Positions 7,263-13,923 of a stretch of DNA of 19,702 bases are shown piece after piece. Every line of letters starts with the position of its first letter. Position 1 is the first letter of the stretch. Position numbers and translations under genes: made by a program. Under the pieces are notes generated by a model. The model searched no databases, was not told where the DNA came from, and saw nothing but the letters and a program-made list of their open reading frames with translations. Origin of the DNA: Methylotenera_A sp040387035 (lineage in GTDB: Bacteria > Pseudomonadota > Gammaproteobacteria > Burkholderiales > Methylophilaceae). The stretch spans positions 1-19,702 of the forward strand of contig JAZKEN010000021.1 in assembly GCA_040387035.1 (NCBI GenBank), written 5' to 3'.

Positions 7263-8174
7263 TTGAGTCAGAAATCAAATTTAGGCACGGCAAGTCACTT
7301 GCAGGCTTTTGTGACCAGCTTTAAAAACTTTTACGCACTGTGTAAACCGCGCGTAACCATGCTGATTGTGTTTACCGCCATTATTGGTATGTTCCTGGCA
7401 ACACCTGGCATGGTGCCTTGGCCACTATTATTGGCTACCACAGTGGGTATCGCCTTTGCATCAGGTGCCGCTGCGGCATTTAACTGTTTGATTGAGCATA
7501 AAATTGATGCCGTGATGGCGCGCACCCGTGGCAGGCCGCTACCAACTGGCCAGGTTTCGCATACAGAGACCATGGTTTTTGCCACGCTGCTGGGCGGCAG
7601 CGGCTTGTTGATTTTGTACCTGTTCGTTAACCCACTGACCATGTGGCTGACATTTGCCACTTTTGTGGGTTATGCGGTTATTTACACGGTATTCCTAAAA
7701 CCTGCCACGCCGATGAATATCGTGATTGGTGGCGCATCTGGCGCAATGCCGCCGATTTTAGGCTGGGCGGCAGTGAATAATGCCGTTTCACCTGAGTCCT
7801 TAATCATGTTCTTGATTATTTTTGCCTGGACGCCACCGCATTTTTGGGCGCTAGCTTTGTATCGCCGCGAAGAGTACGCTAAAGTAGGCATGCCAATGTT
7901 GCCGGTAACACATGGCGAGGCGTTTACTTTATTGCATATTCTGCTCTACACCGTGATTTTGGTGGTGGTTTCAATGATGCCTTACGGATTAGGCATGAGT
8001 GGCTTGATATACCTGGTTTCGGCCATTTTATTGAACGCGGTATTCTTATGGTACGTGATTGGCTTGTATAGAAAATATTCAGACGATTTGGCTAAAGCTA
8101 CCTTTAAATACTCTATATTGTATTTAACGCTGATTTTCGCCGCGTTATTGGTTGATCACTACTGGAAAATATAG
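7263..8174 (+). CDS. ctaB: Protoheme IX farnesyltransferase (heme O synthase)
   Basis: CtaB adds the farnesyl tail to heme B to give heme O, the substrate of CtaA. The 303-residue multi-pass protein has the UbiA-type motif N74-x7-D82 with R-T-R-G-R-P-L-P following, and the second loop Y-R-R-E-E-Y-A-K-V-G-M-P-M-L-P. The best start is TTG 7263, preceded by GTGAG at 7252-7256. The nearest ATG (7258) is out of frame and stops after two codons with a TGA that overlaps the TTG. The next in-frame Met is residue 33, inside the first helix, so it is too late. A start-codon assignment error or a one-base indel here cannot be excluded. Confidence 0.95.
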   Translation: MSQKSNLGTASHLQAFVTSFKNFYALCKPRVTMLIVFTAIIGMFLATPGMVPWPLLLATTVGIAFASGAAAAFNCLIEHKIDAVMARTRGRPLPTGQVSHTETMVFATLLGGSGLLILYLFVNPLTMWLTFATFVGYAVIYTVFLKPATPMNIVIGGASGAMPPILGWAAVNNAVSPESLIMFLIIFAWTPPHFWALALYRREEYAKVGMPMLPVTHGEAFTLLHILLYTVILVVVSMMPYGLGMSGLIYLVSAILLNAVFLWYVIGLYRKYSDDLAKATFKYSILYLTLIFAALLVDHYWKI

Positions 8175-8186
8175 GCTTAATATTTT

Positions 8187-8263
8187 TGGTGCGCCCGGCG
8201 GGAGTCGAACCCACGACCTTTGGCTTCGGAAACCAACACTCTATCCAGCTGAGCTACGGGCGC
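8187..8263 (-). tRNA. tRNA-Arg (anticodon CCG)
   Basis: The reverse strand folds as a full cloverleaf of 77 bases including encoded CCA. The acceptor is GCGCCCG/CGGGCGC with discriminator A; the D arm is GCTC/GAGT-type. The anticodon stem is TTGGT/GCCAA with loop T-T-C-C-G-A-A, giving anticodon CCG. The T arm is GTGGG-TTCGACT-CCCGC. It reads the CGG arginine codon. It is convergent with ctaB, whose stop lies 13 bases away. Confidence 0.96.
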
Positions 8264-8275
8264 TAATGATGGCGC

Positions 8276-8284
8276 ATTATAACA
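8276..8284 (-). promoter_or_regulatory. Extended -10 promoter for tRNA-Arg
   Basis: On the reverse strand TG-T-TATAAT spans 8284 to 8276, an exact extended -10 element. It would place transcription start near 8269, about 6 bases before the mature tRNA 5' end. No convincing -35 hexamer is seen, which extended -10 promoters tolerate. Confidence 0.65.
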
Positions 8285-8374
8285 AAGCATGCACTATTAA
8301 GATAATGTGTATTAAGCGGCTGTGTAATTAAGTGTTAGTTTTAAGGTTTTTATGAGCAATCTAGGTTTGTAAGC

Positions 8375-8418
8375 TTTTAACCTTGATGGCGAGTAGGTAT
8401 AATTGTGCAAATTATAAT
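8375..8418 (+). promoter_or_regulatory. Promoter region of the cytochrome c5-like gene
   Basis: Two perfect TATAAT hexamers lie at 8398-8403 and 8413-8418. The first has TTTTAA at 8375-8380 with a 17-base spacer; the second has no good -35. A Shine-Dalgarno-like AGGG at 8438-8441 precedes ATG 8452. Which hexamer is used cannot be decided from sequence. Confidence 0.5.
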
Positions 8419-8451
8419 TAAATTATTTTTAATATTTAGGGATTAAAAGCA

Positions 8452-9021
8452 ATGAGTAAGAAAGATGATAGTTATTCAGGTTCTAGTTTCTGGCAATTAA
8501 TTATTGCTATTCCAGGCACTATTTTAGCGTTTACTTTGATAATCTCATTGTTAGCGCATTTTTTTGGCAAAACTGAGGCGCCAGCAGCACCAGCACCAAC
8601 TGCAGCAGAAGTGACTGCTAAAGTAGAAGAAGTTGCTAAGCCAGTCGCTGTTGTTGAAGTCGCTGCTGCAAGCACAGGTCCTCACGTGGATAAAAGCGGC
8701 GAAGAAGTGACGAAAAATGTTTGTGCCATGTGTCACGCCGCAGGTTTGATGCAAGCGCCAACCATTGGTAACAAAGAGCAATGGGCGCCGCGCATTGCGC
8801 AAGGCTATGAAACATTGGTGCAACATGCGATTGCAGGCATCCGTAATATGCCAGCGCGTGGTGGTAACCCTGACTTAACAGACGGTGAAGTAGCCAATGC
8901 GGTTGCCCATATGGCCAATGCATCGGGTGCAAGTTTTACGCCACCAGCCCCGGCTGAAGCAGCGCCAGCGCCAGCCGCAGATACCGCAGCACCGGCTGCT
9001 GAACCTGCACCGGCAAGTTAG
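8452..9021 (+). CDS. Membrane-anchored cytochrome c5-like protein
   Basis: The 189-residue product has a short polar N-terminus and one membrane helix (about 14-38), then an Ala/Pro/Val-rich linker (about 43-75). A single class I heme domain follows with C91-A-M-C94-H95 and likely axial Met 133 (R-N-M-P-A-R-G-G). The C-terminal 37 residues are almost only Ala, Pro, Glu and Thr. The domain resembles cytochrome c5 family electron carriers, and the anchor would keep it at the periplasmic face. Being next to the oxidase cluster, but in its own transcription unit, it is a reasonable electron donor to the oxidase; that link is inference. Confidence 0.88.
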   Translation: MSKKDDSYSGSSFWQLIIAIPGTILAFTLIISLLAHFFGKTEAPAAPAPTAAEVTAKVEEVAKPVAVVEVAAASTGPHVDKSGEEVTKNVCAMCHAAGLMQAPTIGNKEQWAPRIAQGYETLVQHAIAGIRNMPARGGNPDLTDGEVANAVAHMANASGASFTPPAPAEAAPAPAADTAAPAAEPAPAS

Positions 9022-9045
9022 TATTTGTAATCATTAATGCAGATT

Positions 9046-9078
9046 AAAAAAGCCGCTTGAATCACAAGCGGCTTTTTT
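9046..9078 (+). terminator. Intrinsic terminator after the cytochrome c5-like gene
   Basis: A perfect 14-bp inverted repeat (9046-9059 and 9065-9078) has a 5-base loop and a core AGCCGCTTG/CAAGCGGCT followed by a run of six T. It separates the cytochrome gene from apaH and makes read-through into apaH unlikely. Confidence 0.92.
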
Positions 9079-9083
9079 GTTTG

Positions 9084-9089
9084 TATAAT
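9084..9089 (+). promoter_or_regulatory. -10 element of apaH, near-leaderless
   Basis: A perfect TATAAT ends 9 bases before the apaH ATG (9099). Normal spacing puts transcription start at about 9096, leaving a leader of roughly three bases with no room for a Shine-Dalgarno sequence. No good -35 is present at standard spacing (TTGAAT at 9057-9062 is 21 bases away). Confidence 0.6.
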
Positions 9090-9098
9090 CAAATAACG

Positions 9099-9941
9099 AT
9101 GAACACTTATGCGATTGGCGACATACAAGGTTGCTACCATTCTTTTATGGATTTGCTGCTGCAACTGCAGTTTGATCCACAGCACGACCAATTGCGCCTG
9201 GTCGGTGATTTGATCAACCGCGGCACCGGCTCGCTTGAAGTCTTGCGCTGGTGTTACCGCCATCAATCATCCATCAAGGTGGTACTCGGCAATCACGATT
9301 TGCATGCCATTGCGGTTGCGCATCAACTAAAACGCGCGCACAAAAGCGATACGTTGCAAGCCATTCTGGATGCGCCAGACCGGGATGAGCTGTTAACCTG
9401 GTTGCGGCACCAGCCGCTGATGGTTGTTGATGTAGACGGTAACCATAATCGCTACGCAATGGTGCACGCAGGCCTGCTACCGCAGTGGACGATTGAAGCC
9501 GCGCATGGCTACGCCTGTGAGGTGCAAGATGCTTTGCAAGCCGATGACTATGGTGACTTCCTTTCCAATATGTACGGCAATACCCCCAACAGCTGGCAGC
9601 CGCATTTAAGTGGTGTCGACAGGTTGAGGGTGATCACCAATGCGTTGACGCGCATGCGCATTTGTACGCAGCATGGTGAGATGGAGTTCGCTTTTAAAGG
9701 TGAGCTGCAGCATATTCCATCCGGCTACCTGCCCTGGTTTGATGTACAAGACCGGCAATCCCAGCACACTTCGATTTTTTGCGGGCACTGGTCAGCACTA
9801 GGCATGAGTCATCGTAATAACGTGACTAGCCTGGATACTGGCTGCCTGTGGGGCGGGCAACTCACGGCCACTTGCCTGGAGACGGGTGTCGTCACCCAAA
9901 TACAGCACGATGCAAGAGATTTAGTGATTAAGCCAGCTTAG
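9099..9941 (+). CDS. apaH: Bis(5'-nucleosyl)-tetraphosphatase, symmetrical
   Basis: ApaH cleaves Ap4A symmetrically to two ADP and limits alarmone levels and Np4-capped RNA in the cytoplasm. The 280-residue protein has the metallophosphatase signatures in order: G-D-I-Q-G at 7-11, G-D-L-I-N-R-G at 36-42, G-N-H-D at 64-67, V-H-A-G at 122-125 and G-H-W at 219-221. The frame is open further upstream to a TTG at 9057, but that codon is inside the terminator stem. ATG 9099 gives the family's usual start, M-N-T-Y-A-I-G-D. Its last 14 bases overlap the 3' end of the convergent acyltransferase gene. Confidence 0.96.
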   Translation: MNTYAIGDIQGCYHSFMDLLLQLQFDPQHDQLRLVGDLINRGTGSLEVLRWCYRHQSSIKVVLGNHDLHAIAVAHQLKRAHKSDTLQAILDAPDRDELLTWLRHQPLMVVDVDGNHNRYAMVHAGLLPQWTIEAAHGYACEVQDALQADDYGDFLSNMYGNTPNSWQPHLSGVDRLRVITNALTRMRICTQHGEMEFAFKGELQHIPSGYLPWFDVQDRQSQHTSIFCGHWSALGMSHRNNVTSLDTGCLWGGQLTATCLETGVVTQIQHDARDLVIKPA

Positions 9942-10674
9942 ATACGATGGCATCATAGGCGCTTTGGGTTAAATCGCGCCTGCTTTGGTTTGCGCTTGAT
10001 ATAGGTGGCAAGAAATGCAATTCGACAATAGCATTTTTTTGTTTGATCACTTGCTGCATCGACTCAATCAGGCTCATTTCCCCGGCGTAAGACATATCGG
10101 TATTGATGCTGCCATCCGCATTCACATAACGGATAGCGACCGGCCAAATGCAGGCATTGGCGGTGATTGCTGCCTGCACTACGCTGCTTTTAAAAGGCAA
10201 CACCTGCTTGCCATCGGTTGTCGTACCTTCCGGAAAAAAACATAAATTATCCCCAGCCGTTAAGCTGGCAGCGGTGATATTGACAATTTTTGCGGCTACT
10301 TGTTTTTTGCTTCTATCAATAAATAAGGGGTCTGCTTTATTTGCTAAATAACCAAATACAGGCCAGTTTTTAATTTCTGCTTTAGCGATAAAACGCAGCG
10401 CAATTTTGCTGTTGAGTGCATGGATATCTGACCACGAAATATGGTTTGCCACAAACATGACGCCTTTTGTAGTTCTTGGTGGCAAATCGCCAAAAGTGAC
10501 TACTTTGATATGAAAGGCGCGCAGTAAGCCGCTACACCACCACTTGATAAGCGCTAATTTGGTATTTTTAGCCATAAAAGGTAAAAATACCGATGCGATA
10601 ATTAAGCCAATGACGGTTTGAAAAAAAACACGTGTAACGCGGTAAATTTGTGCGATTAAGCTGGCTTGACCCAA
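9928..10674 (-). CDS. 1-acyl-glycerol-phosphate-type O-acyltransferase (OlsA/PlsC family), TTG start
   Basis: The 248-residue membrane-associated acyltransferase has the N-H-x4-D catalytic box (N77-H78-I-S-W-S-D83), the L-F-I-D-R block (117-121) and F-P-E-G-T-T (147-152). It lies directly after an OlsB-type gene, so it is probably the O-acyltransferase that converts lyso-ornithine lipid to ornithine lipid (OlsA); a general phosphatidic acid role cannot be excluded. The likely start is TTG at 10674-10672, giving M-G-Q-A-S before the N-terminal helix at about 16-33. This TTG follows the olsB TAA stop with no gap and in the same frame, and no Shine-Dalgarno sequence is visible. The 3' end overlaps apaH tail to tail by 14 bases. 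Confidence 0.88.
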   Translation of the reverse strand: MGQASLIAQIYRVTRVFFQTVIGLIIASVFLPFMAKNTKLALIKWWCSGLLRAFHIKVVTFGDLPPRTTKGVMFVANHISWSDIHALNSKIALRFIAKAEIKNWPVFGYLANKADPLFIDRSKKQVAAKIVNITAASLTAGDNLCFFPEGTTTDGKQVLPFKSSVVQAAITANACIWPVAIRYVNADGSINTDMSYAGEMSLIESMQQVIKQKNAIVELHFLPPISSANQSRRDLTQSAYDAIVSKLA

Positions 10675-11436
10675 TTATTTTAAGAAATGCGAAGCATAAC
10701 GTCCGTTGATTTTTGATAAGGGTAACATTACCAGCATATCGGCTGTATTGAAATAGGCATCCCAGGCTGGCTCGCCACAAATATAAGCGCCCAATCTTAA
10801 ATAACCTTTAATCAGGGGAGGGCAAGCCACTTGCACATGCTGATTAAGTGCCTGGATCGGCAATGGCGTACGTGGAAAAACACGGTATTCGGCAGGGGAT
10901 AAATATTCATCTTTGAGTTTATTGTACAAACTGGCCGCCATATGGCCGCCGTCGTTAATCGGCACGCTACCGCAGCCAATCATGTATTCGTAATTGTGCA
11001 TTTGCATGTATTTGGCTAAGCCAGCCCATAGCATGGTAATGGTGCCGCCATTGCGGTAATTCTGGTGCACGCAGGCACGGCCAACTTCTACTGTGCTTTT
11101 AAACAGATGGGAGATGCGCGTTAAATCGAATTCGCCTGCAGAATAATAACCGCCAGCTTCGTTGGCTTTTTCCGGGCTTAAAATACGGTAAGTGCCGATG
11201 ACTTGATGGGTAACGGTTTCACGTACCAGCAAGTGCTCACAAAATTCGTCAAAGCCGTCAATATCCAGGCCGCCCCTGCCTGATAATTGCGCACCCATTT
11301 CCTCTGCAAATACTTTGTAGCGTAAGCGTTGTGCTTCGGCTACTTCTGCCGGGTTGCGGGCTAGGCTGATACTTAAGCCTCTTGGTTGGTTGCTCGGTTG
11401 TGGTGCTAATTGCTGGGCAGTTTTATTATCAAACAT
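10675..11436 (-). CDS. olsB: L-ornithine N-acyltransferase (OlsB-like, GNAT fold)
   Basis: OlsB moves a 3-hydroxyacyl group from acyl-ACP to ornithine, the first step of ornithine lipid synthesis. The 253-residue product carries the family blocks: R-Y-K-V-F-A-E-E-M-G (39-48), G-T-Y-R-I-L (81-86), E-V-G-R-A-C-V-H-Q-N-Y-R (117-128), I-G-C-G-S-V-P-I, P-P-L-I-K-G-Y-L-R-L-G-A and F-N-T-A-D-M. Related N-acyl amino acid synthases share this fold, so the amino acid substrate is inferred from the OlsA-like neighbour. ATG 11436-11434 has GGAGAG five bases upstream, but both are inside a perfect hairpin. An out-of-frame ATG at 11441 opens an 11-codon ORF overlapping the start. Confidence 0.87.
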   Translation of the reverse strand: MFDNKTAQQLAPQPSNQPRGLSISLARNPAEVAEAQRLRYKVFAEEMGAQLSGRGGLDIDGFDEFCEHLLVRETVTHQVIGTYRILSPEKANEAGGYYSAGEFDLTRISHLFKSTVEVGRACVHQNYRNGGTITMLWAGLAKYMQMHNYEYMIGCGSVPINDGGHMAASLYNKLKDEYLSPAEYRVFPRTPLPIQALNQHVQVACPPLIKGYLRLGAYICGEPAWDAYFNTADMLVMLPLSKINGRYASHFLK

Positions 11437-11469
11437 AACATCTCTCCAATATTTTGAGAGATGTTATGT
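11433..11469 (-). promoter_or_regulatory. RBS- and start-codon-sequestering hairpin of olsB
   Basis: A perfect 14-bp inverted repeat (11433-11446 and 11456-11469; arms ACATAACATCTCTC and GAGAGATGTTATGT) has a 9-base loop. In the reverse-strand mRNA the 3' arm contains most of the GGAGAG ribosome site and the entire olsB ATG. If the 5' arm is transcribed, translation initiation would be closed until the stem opens. A TTGTCA on the reverse strand (11516-11511) is a possible -35 that would start transcription upstream of the stem. Confidence 0.75.
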
Positions 11470-11550
11470 GCTGAATATGAATGAGTTATGAAAACTAGAT
11501 GACTAAATGATGACAACAAAAATGCAGGTACTACGTGAATGGTCTATGCT

Positions 11551-12003
11551 TTAATGAGTCACCCGCGAAGTGTCCGCATTTTCTACGATACGTACTCTGT
11601 CACCGGGATTAAACTGTTCATCTGCTTCTTGTACAACCGCCACCATAGCGCCGCCATCCAATTTAACCGTAATTTCCAGCCCGTCTTTGCGGGTAATGCC
11701 TTCTTCTGCAGCAGAACCAACAAGGCCACCCAGCACTGCGCCTATAACGGTTGCAATGGCGCTACCGCGACCACCGCCAATTGAGCTGCCAGCGATGCCA
11801 CCAACTGCGCCACCAGCCACTGTGCCCACAGGCGATTTTGTGCCCTCTAGTTTAACCAGGCGCACGCTCTCAACCACGCCCGTTTTAACGGTTTGTACTT
11901 TTCTGGCATCATCACGCTTGTAAACATTACCCGAATTAGAGCTGGCGCATGCCGTTGTTAATATGGCTAAAAAAGCAATAATCAATAATTTTGAGATGTT
12001 CAT
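11551..12003 (-). CDS. SlyB-like glycine-zipper outer membrane lipoprotein
   Basis: The 150-residue product has a lipoprotein signal (M-N-I-S-K then a hydrophobic stretch, lipobox L-T-T-A-C19). A glycine-zipper segment follows at about 58-98, rich in G-x3-G steps (V-G-T-V-A-G-G-A-V-G-G-I-A), then a small C-terminal domain ending F-N-P-G-D-R-V-R-I-V. This is the layout of SlyB / 2TM glycine-zipper lipoproteins, which sit in the outer membrane and help envelope integrity under stress. AAGGA lies 9-13 bases upstream of ATG 12003. It follows the PfkB kinase gene by 68 bases on the same strand; a shared transcript is possible. Confidence 0.87.
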   Translation of the reverse strand: MNISKLLIIAFLAILTTACASSNSGNVYKRDDARKVQTVKTGVVESVRLVKLEGTKSPVGTVAGGAVGGIAGSSIGGGRGSAIATVIGAVLGGLVGSAAEEGITRKDGLEITVKLDGGAMVAVVQEADEQFNPGDRVRIVENADTSRVTH

Positions 12004-12071
12004 TATTTGATTCCTTTATTCATTAACGGCATTTTTAATAGGGCTTAAATTTTCAGGCATTTTTGCAAAGA

Positions 12072-13055
12072 CTAATTCAATTTACTGCTAGCCAAGCTCT
12101 CTTGCAAAGTGGCTTGCTCGGCCGAAACTTCAGAAATAAGCGCCTGCGCATAGATATTTTCAATTTCTGTACGGCTTGGCTTATGGTTCTGGCCGCCGCG
12201 GCTGGCAATTTTAATTGCGCCCATGGTTGAAGCCAACCTGCCGCACGTTACCCAATCCCAACCATTGGCAATTCCATACAATAAACCGGCGCGATAAGCA
12301 TCGCCGCAACCGGTTGGGTCTACCACTTTATCTGCCTTAACGCATGGAACCTCAAAACGTTGACCGTCGGCATAGATATGCGAGCCGCTTGCACCCAAGG
12401 TCACAATCAGCGCTTTTACCTTCTGAGCCAAGGCTTCCAGACTTAAGCCTGTTTTGTCCTGCAGCACTTGCGCCTCGTAATCGTTAACCGCTAAATAAGT
12501 CGCCATCTCAATAAAATACAGCAAATCTTTGCCGTCAAACATTGGCAAGCCCTGGCCAGGATCAAACATAAAGGGAATGCCAGCTTCAAAACATTCCTTG
12601 GCATGTTGAAACATGCCGTCACGGCCATCTGGTGCAATAATCGCCAAAGTCACGGCCTTGGCATCATTGACGCTATTTTGGTGTGATTGCACCATGGCGC
12701 CAGGGTGAAAAGCGGTGATTTGATTGTCATCGATGTCGGTTGTGATAAAAGCCTGTGCAGTAAAACTGCCGTCAATCTGCTTGATATGCGCTGTATTCAA
12801 ATTGTTTTTATGAAGCCAACTGGTGTAAGAGCCAAAATCTTCGCCAACAGTGCCCATGATCAAGGGCTTGCCTTCTAGCAGTTGCAAGTTGTAGGCAATA
12901 TTGCCAGCTGTGCCGCCAAACTCACGGCGCATCTCTGGCACGTAGAACGCAACGCTTAATTTATGAATTTTGTCCGGCAGAATATGATTTTTGAATTGAT
13001 CTTGAAACACCATAATGGTGTCGAAAGCGAGTGAACCACAGATAAGCGTGTGCAT
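12072..13055 (-). CDS. PfkB-family carbohydrate or nucleoside kinase
   Basis: The 327-residue cytoplasmic kinase is of ribokinase fold. The N-terminal PfkB signature is F-G-G-T-A-G-N-I-A-Y-N-L (46-57). The C-terminal signature V-D-P-T-G-C-G-D-A-Y-R-A-G (245-257) contains the anion hole and catalytic base D252; the usual D-T-x-G-x-G-D appears here as D-P-T-G-C-G-D. The N-terminus (I-C-G-S-L-A-F-D) and the D-P-G-Q segment at about 175-178 recall the adenosine kinase-like branch, but the substrate cannot be assigned. It is downstream of tetR on the same strand after a 107-base gap. No strong Shine-Dalgarno sequence is seen before ATG 13055. Confidence 0.85.
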   Translation of the reverse strand: MHTLICGSLAFDTIMVFQDQFKNHILPDKIHKLSVAFYVPEMRREFGGTAGNIAYNLQLLEGKPLIMGTVGEDFGSYTSWLHKNNLNTAHIKQIDGSFTAQAFITTDIDDNQITAFHPGAMVQSHQNSVNDAKAVTLAIIAPDGRDGMFQHAKECFEAGIPFMFDPGQGLPMFDGKDLLYFIEMATYLAVNDYEAQVLQDKTGLSLEALAQKVKALIVTLGASGSHIYADGQRFEVPCVKADKVVDPTGCGDAYRAGLLYGIANGWDWVTCGRLASTMGAIKIASRGGQNHKPSRTEIENIYAQALISEVSAEQATLQESLASSKLN

Positions 13056-13162
13056 AATAATACCAATATTTTAAAACGATATTATCTTAGACTGCACCTA
13101 AGCTAAGCAAGCAATTTTGAGCAAAGAAGTGTTAGCAATCACGGAATGCGATTGCTTAAATA

Positions 13163-13729
13163 TTATGACTGCTTAATAGCGCCGTCGATTAACAATTTAG
13201 CGGCTTTTTTGGCGTATTTAATCGCACCGGAACCGCGCTTCATTTGTTCTGCTTGGGCGGCGCCCTCAAATAATAATGAAAGTTGCAGGGCTAGGCCATC
13301 GGCATCTTTAATGTTGGCGTCCGTAGCCAGTTTGCTGATAAATTGCCTGAATTCACGCGATTGTTGTGAAGAAAGCTTGTGAATCGCGTTTTCTTCATTG
13401 GGAAACTCTGCAGAAGCTTTGATGAAACCCACGCCAATAAAGGCAGAAGAATTGACCCACTCTTCAATGTAGTCAAATAAATGCTGGATTTTATCCGCTG
13501 GTTTTTTGGTGTTTGAATTGAGTTTATCGTCCAGCCAGTTTTGAAAATCTTGCTGGCTTTTTTGCAGCACTTCAATAATTAGCTGTTCTTTAGTATTGAA
13601 ATATTTGTACAAGGTCATTTTGGTTGTGCCGGCAACAGCCACAATCGTATCCACACCAGTCGAATTGATGCCCCTGGTATGAAATAGGTCAGTTGCGACC
13701 AGTAAAATTTTGTCTTTTAGCACACTCAT
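13163..13729 (-). CDS. TetR/AcrR family transcriptional regulator
   Basis: The 188-residue regulator has an N-terminal helix-turn-helix at about 6-52 (I-L-L-V-A-T-D-L-F-H-T-R-G-I-N-S-T-G-V-D and M-T-L-Y-K-Y-F-N-T-K-E-Q-L), followed by an all-helical ligand domain (about 60-186). It is divergent from the START/MxaD-like gene at 13924, and the gap holds a shared motif, so it probably represses that gene and itself. Its own promoter puts transcription start at the A of the ATG. The ligand is unknown. Its ligand domain resembles the N-terminal half of the protein encoded at 14523-15326. Confidence 0.93.
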   Translation of the reverse strand: MSVLKDKILLVATDLFHTRGINSTGVDTIVAVAGTTKMTLYKYFNTKEQLIIEVLQKSQQDFQNWLDDKLNSNTKKPADKIQHLFDYIEEWVNSSAFIGVGFIKASAEFPNEENAIHKLSSQQSREFRQFISKLATDANIKDADGLALQLSLLFEGAAQAEQMKRGSGAIKYAKKAAKLLIDGAIKQS

Positions 13730-13741
13730 AAAATGAGTATA
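13724..13741. promoter_or_regulatory. Candidate TetR operator over the tetR start
   Basis: ACTCAT-aaa-ATGAGT (13724-13738) is a perfect inverted repeat over the tetR start codon. It runs into TGAGTATA (13734-13741), the same half-site found twice as a palindrome in front of the divergent gene. Binding here would cover the tetR -10 and start. Confidence 0.55.
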
Positions 13742-13766
13742 GCATGAGATTAATTCGCTTTGTCAA
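13736..13766 (-). promoter_or_regulatory. tetR promoter giving a leaderless message
   Basis: On the reverse strand TTGACA (13766-13761) is a perfect -35, and TG-C-TATACT (13744-13736) is an extended -10 after a 19-base spacer. Standard spacing puts +1 at 13729, the first base of the tetR ATG. No Shine-Dalgarno sequence exists. The -10 overlaps the TGAGTATA motif at 13734-13741, consistent with autorepression. Confidence 0.6.
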
Positions 13767-13861
13767 ATATACCTACAAGTAATAATTTTTTGTTAATGTG
13801 AATTAAATTTTCTTATAAGTGACTAATGTAAATAATAATATTGATAAATATATTATTTAGT

Positions 13862-13893
13862 TTGCGCACAAAGTATACTGTTGAGTATACTCA
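13862..13893 (+). promoter_or_regulatory. Promoter and TetR operator of the START/MxaD-like gene
   Basis: TGAGTATACTCA (13882-13893) is a perfect 12-bp palindrome. AGTATACT occurs once more at 13872-13879, 12 bases upstream of the matching bases in the palindrome. TATACT within the palindrome (13886-13891) can serve as a -10, with TTGCGC at 13862-13867 as -35 and an 18-base spacer. A repressor bound here would block the promoter directly. Confidence 0.6.
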
Positions 13894-13923
13894 ATTTTTT
13901 TTAAAACAGATCAGGAGTTACAA

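Noticed and set aside
7258..7266. Frameshift making ctaB a pseudogene
   Set aside because: The full-length family product is encoded from TTG 7263 with all motifs, so the gene is intact whichever start is used.
8581..9018. Ala/Pro-rich repeats in the cytochrome c5-like gene as a tandem repeat element
   Set aside because: The repeats are low-complexity linkers at protein level; the DNA units are not regular copies.
11570..11923. 117-codon forward ORF antisense to the SlyB-like gene
   Set aside because: The Pro/Thr-rich product mirrors the glycine-zipper codons of the real lipoprotein gene.
13134..13156. 7-bp stem AGCAATC/GATTGCT downstream of tetR as a terminator
   Set aside because: The stem is short with a 9-base loop and no T tract on either strand.
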